Shown here one piece after another: positions 8,110 to 16,113 of a DNA stretch of 30,009 nucleotides. A model generated the notes under the pieces. The model made no database searches, had not been told where the DNA came from, and was given only the letters and a program-made list of their open reading frames with translations. This DNA comes from Stenotrophomonas sp. UBA2124 (GTDB lineage Bacteria; Pseudomonadota; Gammaproteobacteria; Xanthomonadales; Xanthomonadaceae), in contig DCXY01000031.1 of NCBI GenBank assembly GCA_002329155.1, positions 28,108 to 58,116 on the forward strand, given 5' to 3'. Both the position numbers and the translations under genes were made by a program. Positions within the stretch are counted from its first letter, which is position 1, and each line of letters begins with the position of its first letter.

Positions 8110-9839
8110 CGCCCCTGCCGTCCTGGTTGCCCCTGGTGTTGATCGCATTGGCCGTCGTGGTGGCGAGCCTGCGCCTGTCGCTGCCACCACGGCCTCGGCT
8201 GTCGCGCCTGTTCGCGCTGCTGGCCCTGCAGCTGGCGGCGGCGGTGCTGCTGTACTTCACGCTGCTGCCGCCCACACGCCCCGCCCCCAGCGGAACGCTG
8301 GTGATCGCAACCGCGGGCAGCACCGCTGCGCAGCTGCATGCCGTTCCGGCGACCACACGCTTGCGCCTGCCGGAAGCACCCGTCATCGACGGTGCGGCGC
8401 GGGTGCCGGATCTCGCCACCGCGCTGCGCCAGCATCCAGGCACGCGCGAGGTGGTGATCGTCGGACAGGGCCTGCCGGCACGCGACCGCGAGACGCCGCT
8501 GCCTGCTCTGCGCTACATAGCGGGGCCAGCACCGCGCGGACTGGTGGAACTGCAGCCGCCGCCCGTGCTGGCACCGGGCGCTGCATTCAATGTGCGCAGC
8601 CGCGTACAGGGAATGCCACAGGTGCGCGTGGAGCTGCTGGATCCAGCCGGGCACCGCGTCGCCATCACCACGCCGGATGCGCAGGGGCGCGTGCAGCTCA
8701 CCGCCAGCGCGCGCGATGCGGGCAATGTGGAATTCACGCTGCGCGTGCTGGATGCCGACGGCAAGGTACTGGATCAACTGCCGGTTCCGGTGCGCGTGCG
8801 CGAACAACAGGCACCATTGCTCAGGCTGCTGGCCGGTGCACCCGGCCCGGAGCTGAAATACCTGCAGCGCTGGGCGAGTGACATCGGTGCGCCGCTGCAG
8901 ACCAGCATCGTGGTCGGTGGCGGCGTGCAGCTGGGGGACGCGCCTGCGTCGCTGGATGCCACCAGTCTCGCCAGGCTCGACCTGCTGGTGCTGGACGAAC
9001 GCCGGCTGGCGTCGCTTTCATCGGCACAGCGCGCGGCCGTCACCCAGGCCGTGCGCGATGGCCTGGGCGTGCTGGTGCGCGTGAGCGGCACGCTGAACGG
9101 CAGCGCGCGGTCCACGCTGCGCCAATGGGGTCTGCAGCTGCGCGGCGGCGAGCAGATGCGTGCGATGAAGCTGGCCGGCACCGGTGATGCAGCCGACAGC
9201 AAGCCGCTGACACTGGAGCGTTTCAATCTCGACGTCACCGGCGCTGATGTCGCACCGCTGCTGCGCGATGAGGAAGGCAATGCAGTGGGCAGGTGGCGTG
9301 CGATGGGGCTGGGCCGCATCGGACTGCTGCCGATCACCGACAGCTATACGCTGGTGCTGACCGGCCATGCGGATCAGCACGCACAGCTGTGGAATATGGT
9401 GCTGGCCACGCTGGCGCGGCCAGTGCCTCCGTCGGCCTTCGCCAAGCTGTCTGCATGGGGCTGGCGTGGTGAGCGACTGGGGCTGTGTGGGTTGCCGACT
9501 TCGTCGCAGCTGCAGGATGCCGACGGGAACACCGTGCGGCTGGTGCCTGATCCGAGTGCGGACAACTGCATGGCGGTCTGGCCGAGGAAAGCGGGTTGGC
9601 TGCAGGTGCGTGCGGGTGATGCGCAGGCAGGGGTGTTCCTGCTTGATCCTGAGAAGGCGCCTGCATTGCATGTGCAGCAGATGCGTGAGGCGACGCAGGC
9701 GTTGGTGTCGCGTGGCAATGCGCAGGTGACGCAGGGCGTGCAGCAGGTTCCTGCGTCACGCTGGCCGTGGTTGCTTGGCTTCGTGCTGGTGGCTGCGTTG
9801 TTGTGGTGGTTGGAGCGGCGCAGGCCTGCTTCGCGTTAG
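8106..9839 (+). CDS. Membrane protein of MoxR operon, possible amidotransferase-like fold
   Basis: A 577-residue protein whose ATG at 8106 overlaps the preceding stop codon by four bases. Two N-terminal helices (about residues 7-23 and 33-54) and one C-terminal helix (about 552-570, before a basic tail) bracket a large periplasmic part. The middle includes a region of Ig-like beta strands (about 150-235) and then a segment around LARLDLLVLDERRLASL and AVRDGLGVLVRVSG that resembles the glutamine-amidotransferase-like fold seen in large membrane proteins encoded with BatA and DUF4159. No catalytic cysteine triad is apparent, so enzymatic activity is doubtful. The layout (two helices, large domain, one helix) matches that of the BatA-like protein two genes upstream. 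It is the last gene of the operon; a strong inverted repeat follows. Confidence 0.8.
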   Translation: MTPLPSWLPLVLIALAVVVASLRLSLPPRPRLSRLFALLALQLAAAVLLYFTLLPPTRPAPSGTLVIATAGSTAAQLHAVPATTRLRLPEAPVIDGAARVPDLATALRQHPGTREVVIVGQGLPARDRETPLPALRYIAGPAPRGLVELQPPPVLAPGAAFNVRSRVQGMPQVRVELLDPAGHRVAITTPDAQGRVQLTASARDAGNVEFTLRVLDADGKVLDQLPVPVRVREQQAPLLRLLAGAPGPELKYLQRWASDIGAPLQTSIVVGGGVQLGDAPASLDATSLARLDLLVLDERRLASLSSAQRAAVTQAVRDGLGVLVRVSGTLNGSARSTLRQWGLQLRGGEQMRAMKLAGTGDAADSKPLTLERFNLDVTGADVAPLLRDEEGNAVGRWRAMGLGRIGLLPITDSYTLVLTGHADQHAQLWNMVLATLARPVPPSAFAKLSAWGWRGERLGLCGLPTSSQLQDADGNTVRLVPDPSADNCMAVWPRKAGWLQVRAGDAQAGVFLLDPEKAPALHVQQMREATQALVSRGNAQVTQGVQQVPASRWPWLLGFVLVAALLWWLERRRPASR

Positions 9840-9855
9840 GGGCTGAGGCGCTTTT

Positions 9856-9983
9856 ACCCCTCCCCAACCCTCCCCTTGCCTGCGGCAAAGGGAGGGGGTG
9901 GTTCCAGCATGCGGTTGGGATACCGGTAAAGCCGCTTCCGCTCCCTCCCTTTGCCGCAGGCAAGGGGAGGGTTGGGGAGGGGT
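9856..9983. repeat. Perfect 41-bp inverted repeat, probable bidirectional terminator or mobile palindrome
   Basis: The arm at 9856-9896 is the exact reverse complement of 9943-9983, with a 46-base spacer. The arms are pyrimidine/purine biased (left arm starting ACCCCTCCCC). The element sits between the convergent MoxR operon and the M61 peptidase gene, 16 bases past the plus-strand stop. It could form a very stable hairpin that ends transcription from both sides, and its perfect match suggests recent origin or gene conversion. Short internal palindromes within each arm (CCTTGCCTGCGGCAAAGG) suggest a REP-pair (BIME-like) element. Confidence 0.85.
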
Positions 9984-10072
9984 CAAGTTCGGCACTACAC
10001 GAAACGGCTACCGACCCACCCCATAGAGCGCAACCACGCTCCACTCGGCCTTCCCATCAAAGCCCACCTCAA

Positions 10073-11992
10073 TCAACGACGCGCACTCATGATCGGCGTC
10101 AGGTAATCGGTGCTGCCTTCAATGCGCTCGAGCACCGGATAGCGCAGGCCGCCCTGGTAGTCGATGGTCAGCGTGCGGTACACATCCATCTGCTTGACCA
10201 GCAGGCGCAGTGGCTGCTTGCTGTCCTTGGCCGCGCGCACCGCCTCCTCCAATTCCTCGGCGCTGTACTGCAGGTCGTTGACCGCCAGCACCTGCATGCC
10301 GCTGCCGATGCCGGCGTTGAACGCAGGGCTGTCCCAGCGCACTTCGCTGACCACGCCGGTCGTGCCCAGCGCCATGCCCAGTGAATAGATGAAGTTGGCA
10401 CCGCGGCCCTTCATCATCGCCTTGTAGTAGGCGCTGGGCTTGTCGTTGTAGGTGAGCTTCCAGCCGGCTGCTTCGATGCCACCGGTCAGGCCGACCTTGC
10501 GCTCCAGGCGGTCACGCAGGAACTGCGTCCAGTCGCCGGTGGGCTGCACCTTCTCCAGCGTGGCGGCCACATCCTCGAAGGTATAGGTGTCCGGCCGTTC
10601 CCACTGGCCGTCGTTCTGGCCGAAGAAGGCCTTGGCGAAATCATCCAGGCTGCGCTTGCCGCCGCTGAGCTTGCGGATGCGCACGTCCGCTTCCAGCCAC
10701 AGCATCTGGCCGCCTTGGTAGTAGTCCTCGCTCATCTGGTAGCCGCGGTAGGGCTTGGGCTTGCGACGGGCGATCACCGGATCGTTGGTGGTGTCACCCA
10801 GCGAACGCCAATCCAGACCGGGGCGGTTGTCGGCATAGGTGGCTGCCACGATCGCCAGTGCATCGCGCGAGGCATCCAGCGGACGAATGCCGGCGCGCGC
10901 GGTCAGCACATTGCCCCAGTACTGGGTCTGGCCTTCGTACACCCACAGCAGGCTGCCCTGCATCGGCACGTTGTAGTTGAGCGTGGCCAGATCGGCGGGG
11001 CGGCGGTACTTGCCGTCCCACGAATGCGTGTACTCGTGGCCGAGCAGGTCGCTGCTGCCGACCTTCGCATCCCAGCCACTGAAGTAGTCGCGGTCCTCGC
11101 TGTTCTCGCTGGAACGCTGGTGTTCCAGACCGATGCCGCCAAGCTGGTTGGTCACCGCGAACAGGAAGTCGTAGTGGTTGTAGTGCTCGGCACCAAACAA
11201 CTTGCGTGCCTGCACGACCAGCGCGCGGTGCTGCTCGATGTGCTCGGGCTTGGCTTCCAGGTCCTTCGCGCGGTCGGCGAAGACATTGAGCCGCACCGGA
11301 CGCGTGCCGCTGGCCGACAGCTCGAAGGTCTTGTGGTAACGGCCGGCGAACACCGGTGAATCGACCAGGATTTCCAGATTGGTCGGCGCGTAATGCATGG
11401 TGCTGCCCTCGCGGCGCTCCACTTCCAGTGCGCTGGCCGCCTCCCACCCCTGCGGGTAGCGTGCGCTGGCCTGGTACTGGATGGCGTGCGCGGCGTGGCC
11501 TGCGGGGTACAGCACCATGGCGTTCCACTGCAGGTTGAGCATGTTCGGCGTCATCACCGTGCGCCCCTGCGAACTGTCGGTGGGGCTGAGGAACTGGTAG
11601 TCCATGCGCAGCTCGGTGACGCCTTCGGGTACCTGCACGCTGAAGGTGTAGACATCCAGCGGGTCGCGCATCCATTCCAGTCGCTGGCCGTTGCCGGTGA
11701 CCACCAGGCCGGCGAGCTTCTCGATCTGGCCGGTGGGCGAATGGTTGCCCGGCAGCCACGCCGGGTAGTGGAAGCGCAGCAGGCCGGCCTGCACGGGCAC
11801 GGTCTGGCGGATCTTGAACACGCGCTGGCCCAGGTCGGTGGCGTCCACGTCCAGGCGGATGGTGCCCGGGTAGGCGGTCTGGCTGATCTTCACCCCGCGC
11901 GCGTCCACGTCAGGCACGTCGGGTGCCGCGTTGGTCATGCCCATGGCGGCCATCAATGCCAACCCCAATGCTGCAGGACGGAACACATGCAT
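10073..11992 (-). CDS. Exported M61-family metallopeptidase (glycyl aminopeptidase type) with PDZ domain
   Basis: A 639-residue secreted zinc peptidase. A signal peptide (about residues 1-22, ending TNAA) is followed by the M61 N-terminal beta domain, the GLEH motif (about 288-291), the zinc motif HEYTH (319-323) followed by SWDGKYRRP, and the third ligand Glu353 in WVYEGQTQYWG. A PDZ domain lies in the last third, around GVVSEVRWDSPAFNAGIG. M61 enzymes remove N-terminal glycine or alanine from peptides; a periplasmic role is likely. The ATG at 11992 is preferred because GAGG lies 7-8 bases upstream; a GTG four codons earlier (12004) has no such site. It is transcribed away from the OmpA-like gene's 3' end on the same strand, with about 195 bases between, so it probably has its own promoter. 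Length matches the family. Confidence 0.93.
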   Translation of the reverse strand: MHVFRPAALGLALMAAMGMTNAAPDVPDVDARGVKISQTAYPGTIRLDVDATDLGQRVFKIRQTVPVQAGLLRFHYPAWLPGNHSPTGQIEKLAGLVVTGNGQRLEWMRDPLDVYTFSVQVPEGVTELRMDYQFLSPTDSSQGRTVMTPNMLNLQWNAMVLYPAGHAAHAIQYQASARYPQGWEAASALEVERREGSTMHYAPTNLEILVDSPVFAGRYHKTFELSASGTRPVRLNVFADRAKDLEAKPEHIEQHRALVVQARKLFGAEHYNHYDFLFAVTNQLGGIGLEHQRSSENSEDRDYFSGWDAKVGSSDLLGHEYTHSWDGKYRRPADLATLNYNVPMQGSLLWVYEGQTQYWGNVLTARAGIRPLDASRDALAIVAATYADNRPGLDWRSLGDTTNDPVIARRKPKPYRGYQMSEDYYQGGQMLWLEADVRIRKLSGGKRSLDDFAKAFFGQNDGQWERPDTYTFEDVAATLEKVQPTGDWTQFLRDRLERKVGLTGGIEAAGWKLTYNDKPSAYYKAMMKGRGANFIYSLGMALGTTGVVSEVRWDSPAFNAGIGSGMQVLAVNDLQYSAEELEEAVRAAKDSKQPLRLLVKQMDVYRTLTIDYQGGLRYPVLERIEGSTDYLTPIMSARR

Positions 11993-12146
11993 CAGCAACC
12001 TCACGCTTGTCGGAAGCCCTCATCATGGCCTGTCGCAAGCAGTGCTGGCATGGGTCGATAGGCATGGGTAGGCGCACAGGGGCACGCTGCGTGTAGGACG
12101 CTGGTTTCCAGTGGCGCACCGCACCTGCGCGCCTTGGCCGCAGGCC

Positions 12147-12173
12147 CAGCCCTTTCCCGGGCGGAAAGGGCTG
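12147..12173 (-). terminator. Hairpin after the OmpA-family lipoprotein gene
   Basis: An 11-bp perfect stem (12147-12157 with 12163-12173, core GCCCTTTCC/GGAAAGGGC) with a five-base loop starts 15 bases past the stop codon of the minus-strand gene. No T-run follows it. It probably ends or stabilises that transcript and separates it from the M61 gene downstream. Confidence 0.6.
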
Positions 12174-12187
12174 CGGGCATGCTGCCA

Positions 12188-13378
12188 TCAGGTACGGACG
12201 AAGATCTCCACGCGGCGGTTGAGCTGGCGGCCGCCGGGGTTGTCCTTGCCGTTCACTTCGTTGGGCGCCACCGGCTGGCTTTCGCCGTAGCCACGCGCGC
12301 CGGCGTCCTGCGCGGCACCGCGTTCACGCAGCGCCGCCACCACCGATTGCGCACGGCGTTCGGACAGGTCCTGGTTGTAGTCGTCACTGCCCTTGGCATC
12401 GGTGTGGCCGCGGATTTCCATGGCCTTGGCCGGCACCTTCTGCAGCGCGGTGGCCAGGGTGTCGAGCACCTTGCCGGCATCCGGGCGGATATCGGATTTG
12501 TCGAAGTCGAACAGCACCTTGTCGTTGAGGGTGATCACGAAGCCGCACGGTGCGCCGGAAGGCTTGAACTTGTCCAGCAGCGGGAACCTGCCGGCCGGCG
12601 GCAACGGCGGCAGTGGCGCCATGCGTACTTCGCGCCTGATGGCACCCACCGTGCCGGTACCGTCGCCCCGGTTCTCCACGATGCCCTCGGGTCCACCAAT
12701 CCAGGTGCCCGAGCCATCGGCGCGGATCTCGATGCTGCCGTGTTCGCCAACCCATCTGCCGGAGCCGTCACCGTGGTTCTCGATGTTGCCGAAATCGCCC
12801 ACCCAGTGCCCGCCGCCCTCGCCGTCAAGGTCGATGAAACCGAGCTCGCCCACATAGCTGCCCGAACCATCAGCCTTCACCTGGAAGGCACCCACACTAT
12901 TGACCACGCTGCCGCTACCATCAGCGGCCACTTTCACCACTTCCTCGCCGGTCACCGCCAGCCCGCTGCCATCGGCCGCCACGTCGAACACGCCTTCGGC
13001 ACCCACGCGTGCCAGGTTTCCCTGCGCATCGACGTTGGTATAGCCGCTCTCATTGACCAGGCCACCATCGGTGGCGCAGTTGGCCGGCCGCACGCTGATG
13101 CCCGCAACCGGATCGATCAAGGCCTGCATGGAGCTCTCCAGCTGCTTCTGCGCGGGGCCGCTGCCGACGAGGCTGGGCACCATGATCGGCGGAATCACCG
13201 GGAAATCCACGTCGCCCGCAGTCAGCGGCTCGCCCTGCGCCTTGGCGGTATCCGCCTCACCTGCACCCGGCGCCGGCGTGGTCGTGCCCTCCTGCTGCTC
13301 TCCATCGGGGGCCGGCGAACGGCCACACGCAGCAGCCAGCAAGGTCACACAGGCGAAGGGCAGGATTCCGATACGCAT
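12188..13378 (-). CDS. OmpA-family lipoprotein with eight 17-residue tandem repeats
   Basis: A 396-residue envelope protein. The ATG at 13378 has GGAG seven bases upstream and begins a lipoprotein signal with Cys18 in LLAAACG; Gly19 predicts outer-membrane sorting. After a low-complexity linker (about 20-60) come eight tandem repeats of 17 residues (about 113-247), each with the pattern G-x-[IVF]-x-[VIL]-x-x-DGSG-x-[WYV]-[VI]-G. A proline-rich hinge (253-262) leads to a C-terminal OmpA/MotB peptidoglycan-binding domain (about 280-396) with FDFDKSDIRP, GHTDAKGS, LSERRAQSV and NRRVEIFV. The protein should tie the outer membrane to the cell wall and display the repeat region in the periplasm or outside. 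The repeats are unfamiliar; they may form a small beta-solenoid. The first repeat unit is diverged (QGNL in place of DGSG), the fourth reads EGGG, and the last is shifted by one residue. Confidence 0.9.
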   Translation of the reverse strand: MRIGILPFACVTLLAAACGRSPAPDGEQQEGTTTPAPGAGEADTAKAQGEPLTAGDVDFPVIPPIMVPSLVGSGPAQKQLESSMQALIDPVAGISVRPANCATDGGLVNESGYTNVDAQGNLARVGAEGVFDVAADGSGLAVTGEEVVKVAADGSGSVVNSVGAFQVKADGSGSYVGELGFIDLDGEGGGHWVGDFGNIENHGDGSGRWVGEHGSIEIRADGSGTWIGGPEGIVENRGDGTGTVGAIRREVRMAPLPPLPPAGRFPLLDKFKPSGAPCGFVITLNDKVLFDFDKSDIRPDAGKVLDTLATALQKVPAKAMEIRGHTDAKGSDDYNQDLSERRAQSVVAALRERGAAQDAGARGYGESQPVAPNEVNGKDNPGGRQLNRRVEIFVRT

Positions 13379-13639
13379 GCAGCAACTCCATTTCAAGGGG
13401 GATCTTCCAGGGGATGGGCAAACTTCACCAACCGCGTGTTCAGGAGGCGTGACTGCCGCCAATTCATCCTGAACATCGCCCCGCAGATCCTTGCAGAGGG
13501 GCATCCAAGCACACGCACAGGCAAACCGCACAGCACGCATTCTGCTCGCATGAATGCGGCCGGCCTATACAAAGGTACAGTTTCGCCCGAGCCGTCCGCG
13601 GCGTTACCGTCATGGTGTTGTTCCTATACGGTGATCGTC

Positions 13640-15061
13640 ATGTCCTCCCCTGCCCAAGACAGCGTGTCCGCACGCTTCGCCATCCGCTGCGCGCAGTTTG
13701 CTGAACGCTGGTTTCCGGATTCCTGGGTGTTTGCGGCGCTTGCGCTGGCGGCGGTGTCACTGGCCGCGCTGTCCATCGGTGCGGCGCCTACCGAAACCGC
13801 CAAGGCGTTCGGCGAAGGCTTCTGGAGCCTGATTCCCTTCACCATGCAGATGGCCTTCGTGGTGATTGGTGGCTACGTGGTGGCCTCCTCCGGCCCCGCC
13901 TCACGCCTGATCGACCGCCTCGCGCGCGTGCCGCGCAACGGGCGCACCGCCGTGGCACTGGTGGCCATCGTGTCGATGCTGGCCTCGCTGTTGAACTGGG
14001 GCCTGAGCCTGGTCTTCGCCGGCCTGCTGGTGCGTGCGCTGGCGCGGCGCAGCGAGCTGAAGATGGATTACCGCGCTGCAGGTGCGGCCGGCTATCTGGG
14101 CCTGGGCGCGGTGTGGGCGCTGGGCCTGTCCTCGTCAGCCGCGCAGCTGCAGGCCAACCCCGCGAGTCTGCCGCCGTCCATCCTGTCCATCACCGGCGTC
14201 ATTCCCTTCACTGAAACCATCTTCCTGTGGCAGTCGGGCGTACTGCTCGGCATTCTGGTGCTGGTGTCGCTGGTGATCGCCTATGTCACCGCGCCCGCTG
14301 CCAATACCGCACGCGATGCCGCCGATTGCGGCGTGGATGTCAGCAACGACATGGTGGCACCCAAGGCCAAGCCCACGCGCCCCGGCGAATGGCTGGAACA
14401 CAGCCCGCTGCTGATCCTGCTGCTGGTGGTGCTGGCCGCCGGCTGGCTGGTGCACGAGTTCAGCACCAAGCCGGCCATCCAGGCCATCTCCGGCCTCAAC
14501 ACCTACAACCTGCTGTTCCTGATGGTGGGTGCGCTGCTGCATTGGCGCCCGCGCAACTTCCTGGATGCGGTGGCGCGCGCAGTGCCGTCCACCACCGGCG
14601 TGCTGATCCAGTTCCCGCTGTACGGCTCCATCGCCGCCATCATGACCACCGTAAACGGCAGCGAAGGCCATAGCGTGGCGCATCTGATCTCCACCGCCTT
14701 CACCCAGGTGGCCAGCCATGACACCTACGCGCTGCTGATGGGCAGCTACTCGGCGGTGCTGGGCTTCTTCATTCCGTCCGGTGGCGGCAAGTGGATCATC
14801 GAAGCACCCTATGTGATGCAGGTGGCCAACGACCTGCAGTACCACCTGGGCTGGGCGGTGCAGATCTACAACGCCGCCGAGGCGCTGCCGAATCTGATCA
14901 ACCCGTTCTACATGCTGCCGCTGCTGGGCGTGCTGGGGCTGAAGGCCCGCGACCTGATCGGCTTCACCTTCGTGCAGTTGCTGGTGCACATCCCGCTGGT
15001 GCTGATCCTGCTGTGGGCACTGGGCGCGACCCTGAGCTACACGCCACCGGTCATGCCGTAA
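13640..15061 (+). CDS. atoE: Short-chain fatty acid transporter, AtoE family
   Basis: A 473-residue inner-membrane protein with about a dozen hydrophobic helices, matching the AtoE/TIGR00366 short-chain fatty acid (acetoacetate, butyrate) transporter family. Recognisable blocks are NWGLSLVFAGLLVRALAR near residue 115, TYNLLFLMVGALLHWRP, and the conserved loop FFIPSGGGKWIIEAPYVMQ near the C-terminus. E. coli AtoE is slightly shorter (about 440). The ATG at 13640 was chosen because the hydrophilic leader and first helix follow it; an in-frame GTG at 13631 is possible, and GGTG at 13630 is the only weak ribosome-binding candidate. No fatty-acid degradation genes lie beside it, so it appears monocistronic. 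It is divergent from the OmpA-like lipoprotein gene across about 260 bases. Its last ~45 bases are duplicated downstream. Confidence 0.9.
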   Translation: MSSPAQDSVSARFAIRCAQFAERWFPDSWVFAALALAAVSLAALSIGAAPTETAKAFGEGFWSLIPFTMQMAFVVIGGYVVASSGPASRLIDRLARVPRNGRTAVALVAIVSMLASLLNWGLSLVFAGLLVRALARRSELKMDYRAAGAAGYLGLGAVWALGLSSSAAQLQANPASLPPSILSITGVIPFTETIFLWQSGVLLGILVLVSLVIAYVTAPAANTARDAADCGVDVSNDMVAPKAKPTRPGEWLEHSPLLILLLVVLAAGWLVHEFSTKPAIQAISGLNTYNLLFLMVGALLHWRPRNFLDAVARAVPSTTGVLIQFPLYGSIAAIMTTVNGSEGHSVAHLISTAFTQVASHDTYALLMGSYSAVLGFFIPSGGGKWIIEAPYVMQVANDLQYHLGWAVQIYNAAEALPNLINPFYMLPLLGVLGLKARDLIGFTFVQLLVHIPLVLILLWALGATLSYTPPVMP

Positions 15062-15074
15062 TACACCTGCTCTG

Positions 15075-15188
15075 GTAGCCCGGGTAAGCGCAAGCGCACC
15101 CGGGGCCTTTCGCGGAGTCCCTTTCGCAGGATTCTCTGCCGCCGAACATATGCGAGTCCCCGGGTGCGCTTGCGCTTACCCGGGCTAC
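15075..15188. repeat. GTAG-type palindrome pair, copy 1 (REP/SMAG-like)
   Basis: The 30-base arm at 15075-15104, starting GTAGCCCGGGTAAGCG, is perfectly inverted at 15159-15188, with a 54-base spacer. Each arm is itself a palindrome bounded by CCCGGGT/ACCCGGG. The leading GTAG tetranucleotide is the mark of the REP family known from Stenotrophomonas. It lies 14 bases past the transporter stop codon. Confidence 0.8.
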
Positions 15189-15321
15189 AACGGCGGCAAG
15201 GGTGGGGTTGCGCCCGCTCCGGGGCGGGCAGCGAGCGCGTCCCCGGGTGCGCTCGGACACTGGGCTTGACCCTGAGCTACACGCTACACGCCACCCGCCA
15301 TGTCGTGATGCTCCCGCTCTG

Positions 15322-15435
15322 GTAGCCCGGGTAAGCGTAAGCGCACCCGGGGCTGTTCGCGGAATCGCTTCCGCCAGATTCTGTGCCGCCGGACATATGC
15401 GGGTTCCCGGGTGCGCTGGCGCTTACCCGGGCTAC
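15322..15435. repeat. GTAG-type palindrome pair, copy 2
   Basis: The arm at 15322-15351 and its inverted partner at 15406-15435 repeat copy 1 with the same 54-base spacing. It differs by a few substitutions (GTAAGCGTAAGCGC in the left arm, GCTGGCGC in the right), so the two arms no longer match perfectly. It ends 38 bases before the acetyltransferase stop codon. Confidence 0.8.
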
Positions 15436-15473
15436 AACGGCGGAAACGCCGGCAACGGCGGGGAGTGCGCCTG

Positions 15474-15995
15474 CTACGGCGCGGGCAGCGAGAACAGCAG
15501 CAGGGTTTCTTCCTTTCCCGGCAGCCGGGTGGTTCCGGCGGCGGCGAAACCCAGCTTCTCCAGCACGCGCACCGAACGCGCATTGCCGGGCGCCACGATG
15601 GCGCACATCGCACCGATGCCCAGCACGTCATGCGCGTGCCTGAGTACGCCCTGCGCAGCTTCCAGCGCGTAGCCCTGCCCTTGATGGCGCTGCAGCAGCG
15701 CATAGCCGATATCAGCGGTGGGCAGGCCTTCGCGCCGCACCAGCCCCGCATTGCCCAGCCACGCGCCATCGGTACGGCGCTCAATGGCGTACATGCCGAA
15801 GCCGTTCACTGCATAGCTCTTGAGCGCGCCCGCGCGGAGGTACTGCCGCGCCTGTGCCAACGTGTGCACACCGCGATCGCCAATGTGCTGGTGGAAGCCG
15901 GGATCGTTGAGCAGCTCCAGCATCATCGCGCCGTCGGCATCGTCATCACGCAGCAGTCGCAGGTGCAGGCGCTCGGTTTCGATCAGGGCTGACAT
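15474..15995 (-). CDS. GNAT-family N-acetyltransferase (RimJ/RimL type)
   Basis: A 173-residue cytoplasmic acetyltransferase. It opens with ETERLHLRLLRDDDA (6-20), typical of the Acetyltransf_3 (RimJ/RimL-like) branch. The acetyl-CoA pyrophosphate-binding motif RHQGQGYA is at 103-110, and the segment N138-ARSVRVLEKLGF at about 138-150 is the usual C-terminal signature. It transfers an acetyl group from acetyl-CoA to an unknown amine acceptor. The start ATG at 15995 has no strong Shine-Dalgarno. It is convergent with the transporter gene and separated from rep by a lone GTAG palindrome. The 3' end overlaps the right side of a duplicated junction, but the frame is intact. Confidence 0.9.
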   Translation of the reverse strand: MSALIETERLHLRLLRDDDADGAMMLELLNDPGFHQHIGDRGVHTLAQARQYLRAGALKSYAVNGFGMYAIERRTDGAWLGNAGLVRREGLPTADIGYALLQRHQGQGYALEAAQGVLRHAHDVLGIGAMCAIVAPGNARSVRVLEKLGFAAAGTTRLPGKEETLLLFSLPAP

Positions 15996-16071
15996 CGGGC
16001 GTACCGTGAGGGTGGCAGGGCCAGCGTCAGGCTTGTCGGGGTTGGGCGCAAGGGGGTGGAAAGCGAGGAGC

Positions 16072-16100
16072 CCCGGGTGCGCTTCGCTTACCCGGGCTAC
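16072..16100. repeat. Single GTAG-type palindrome between GNAT gene and rep
   Basis: A 29-base element reading CCCGGGTGCGCTTCGCTTAC and then CCGGGCTAC; its complement starts GTAGCCCGGGTAAGCG. It belongs to the same family as the two pairs at 15075 and 15322 but is a single arm. It lies 14 bases past the rep stop codon and could act as that gene's transcript-end hairpin. Confidence 0.75.
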
Positions 16101-16113
16101 GGTGGCCGCCTGC

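Larger units (their letters stand above)
15013..15491. repeat. Tandem duplication of the convergent atoE/GNAT junction (two ~245-bp units)
   Basis: The 3' end of the transporter gene (CACTGGGCGCGACCCTGAGC, about 15018-15037) recurs diverged at 15258-15277, followed in both places by CTCTGGTAGCCCGGG and a GTAG palindrome pair. After each pair comes CTACAACGGCGG and later GCGGGCAGCGAG, which in the second unit (15480-15491) is the 3' end of the acetyltransferase gene and in the first (about 15225-15236) is a remnant. The offset is 240 bases at the left and 247 after a 7-base insertion (an extra GCTACAC). The whole 412-base gene-free stretch is accounted for by these two units. Confidence 0.8.

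Noticed and set aside
6010..8190. Long minus-strand open frame opposite the DUF4175-like gene
   Set aside because: Composition is shadow-like and the plus strand has helices, operon overlaps and family resemblance.
12134..13639. In-frame upstream extension of the transporter gene
   Set aside because: It is antisense to the OmpA-family lipoprotein gene, and the transporter family begins at the hydrophilic leader near 13640.
15075..15435. Repeated palindromes as a possible CRISPR array
   Set aside because: Only four arms in inverted pairs, with similar spacers, and no cas genes; they are GTAG/REP-type elements.
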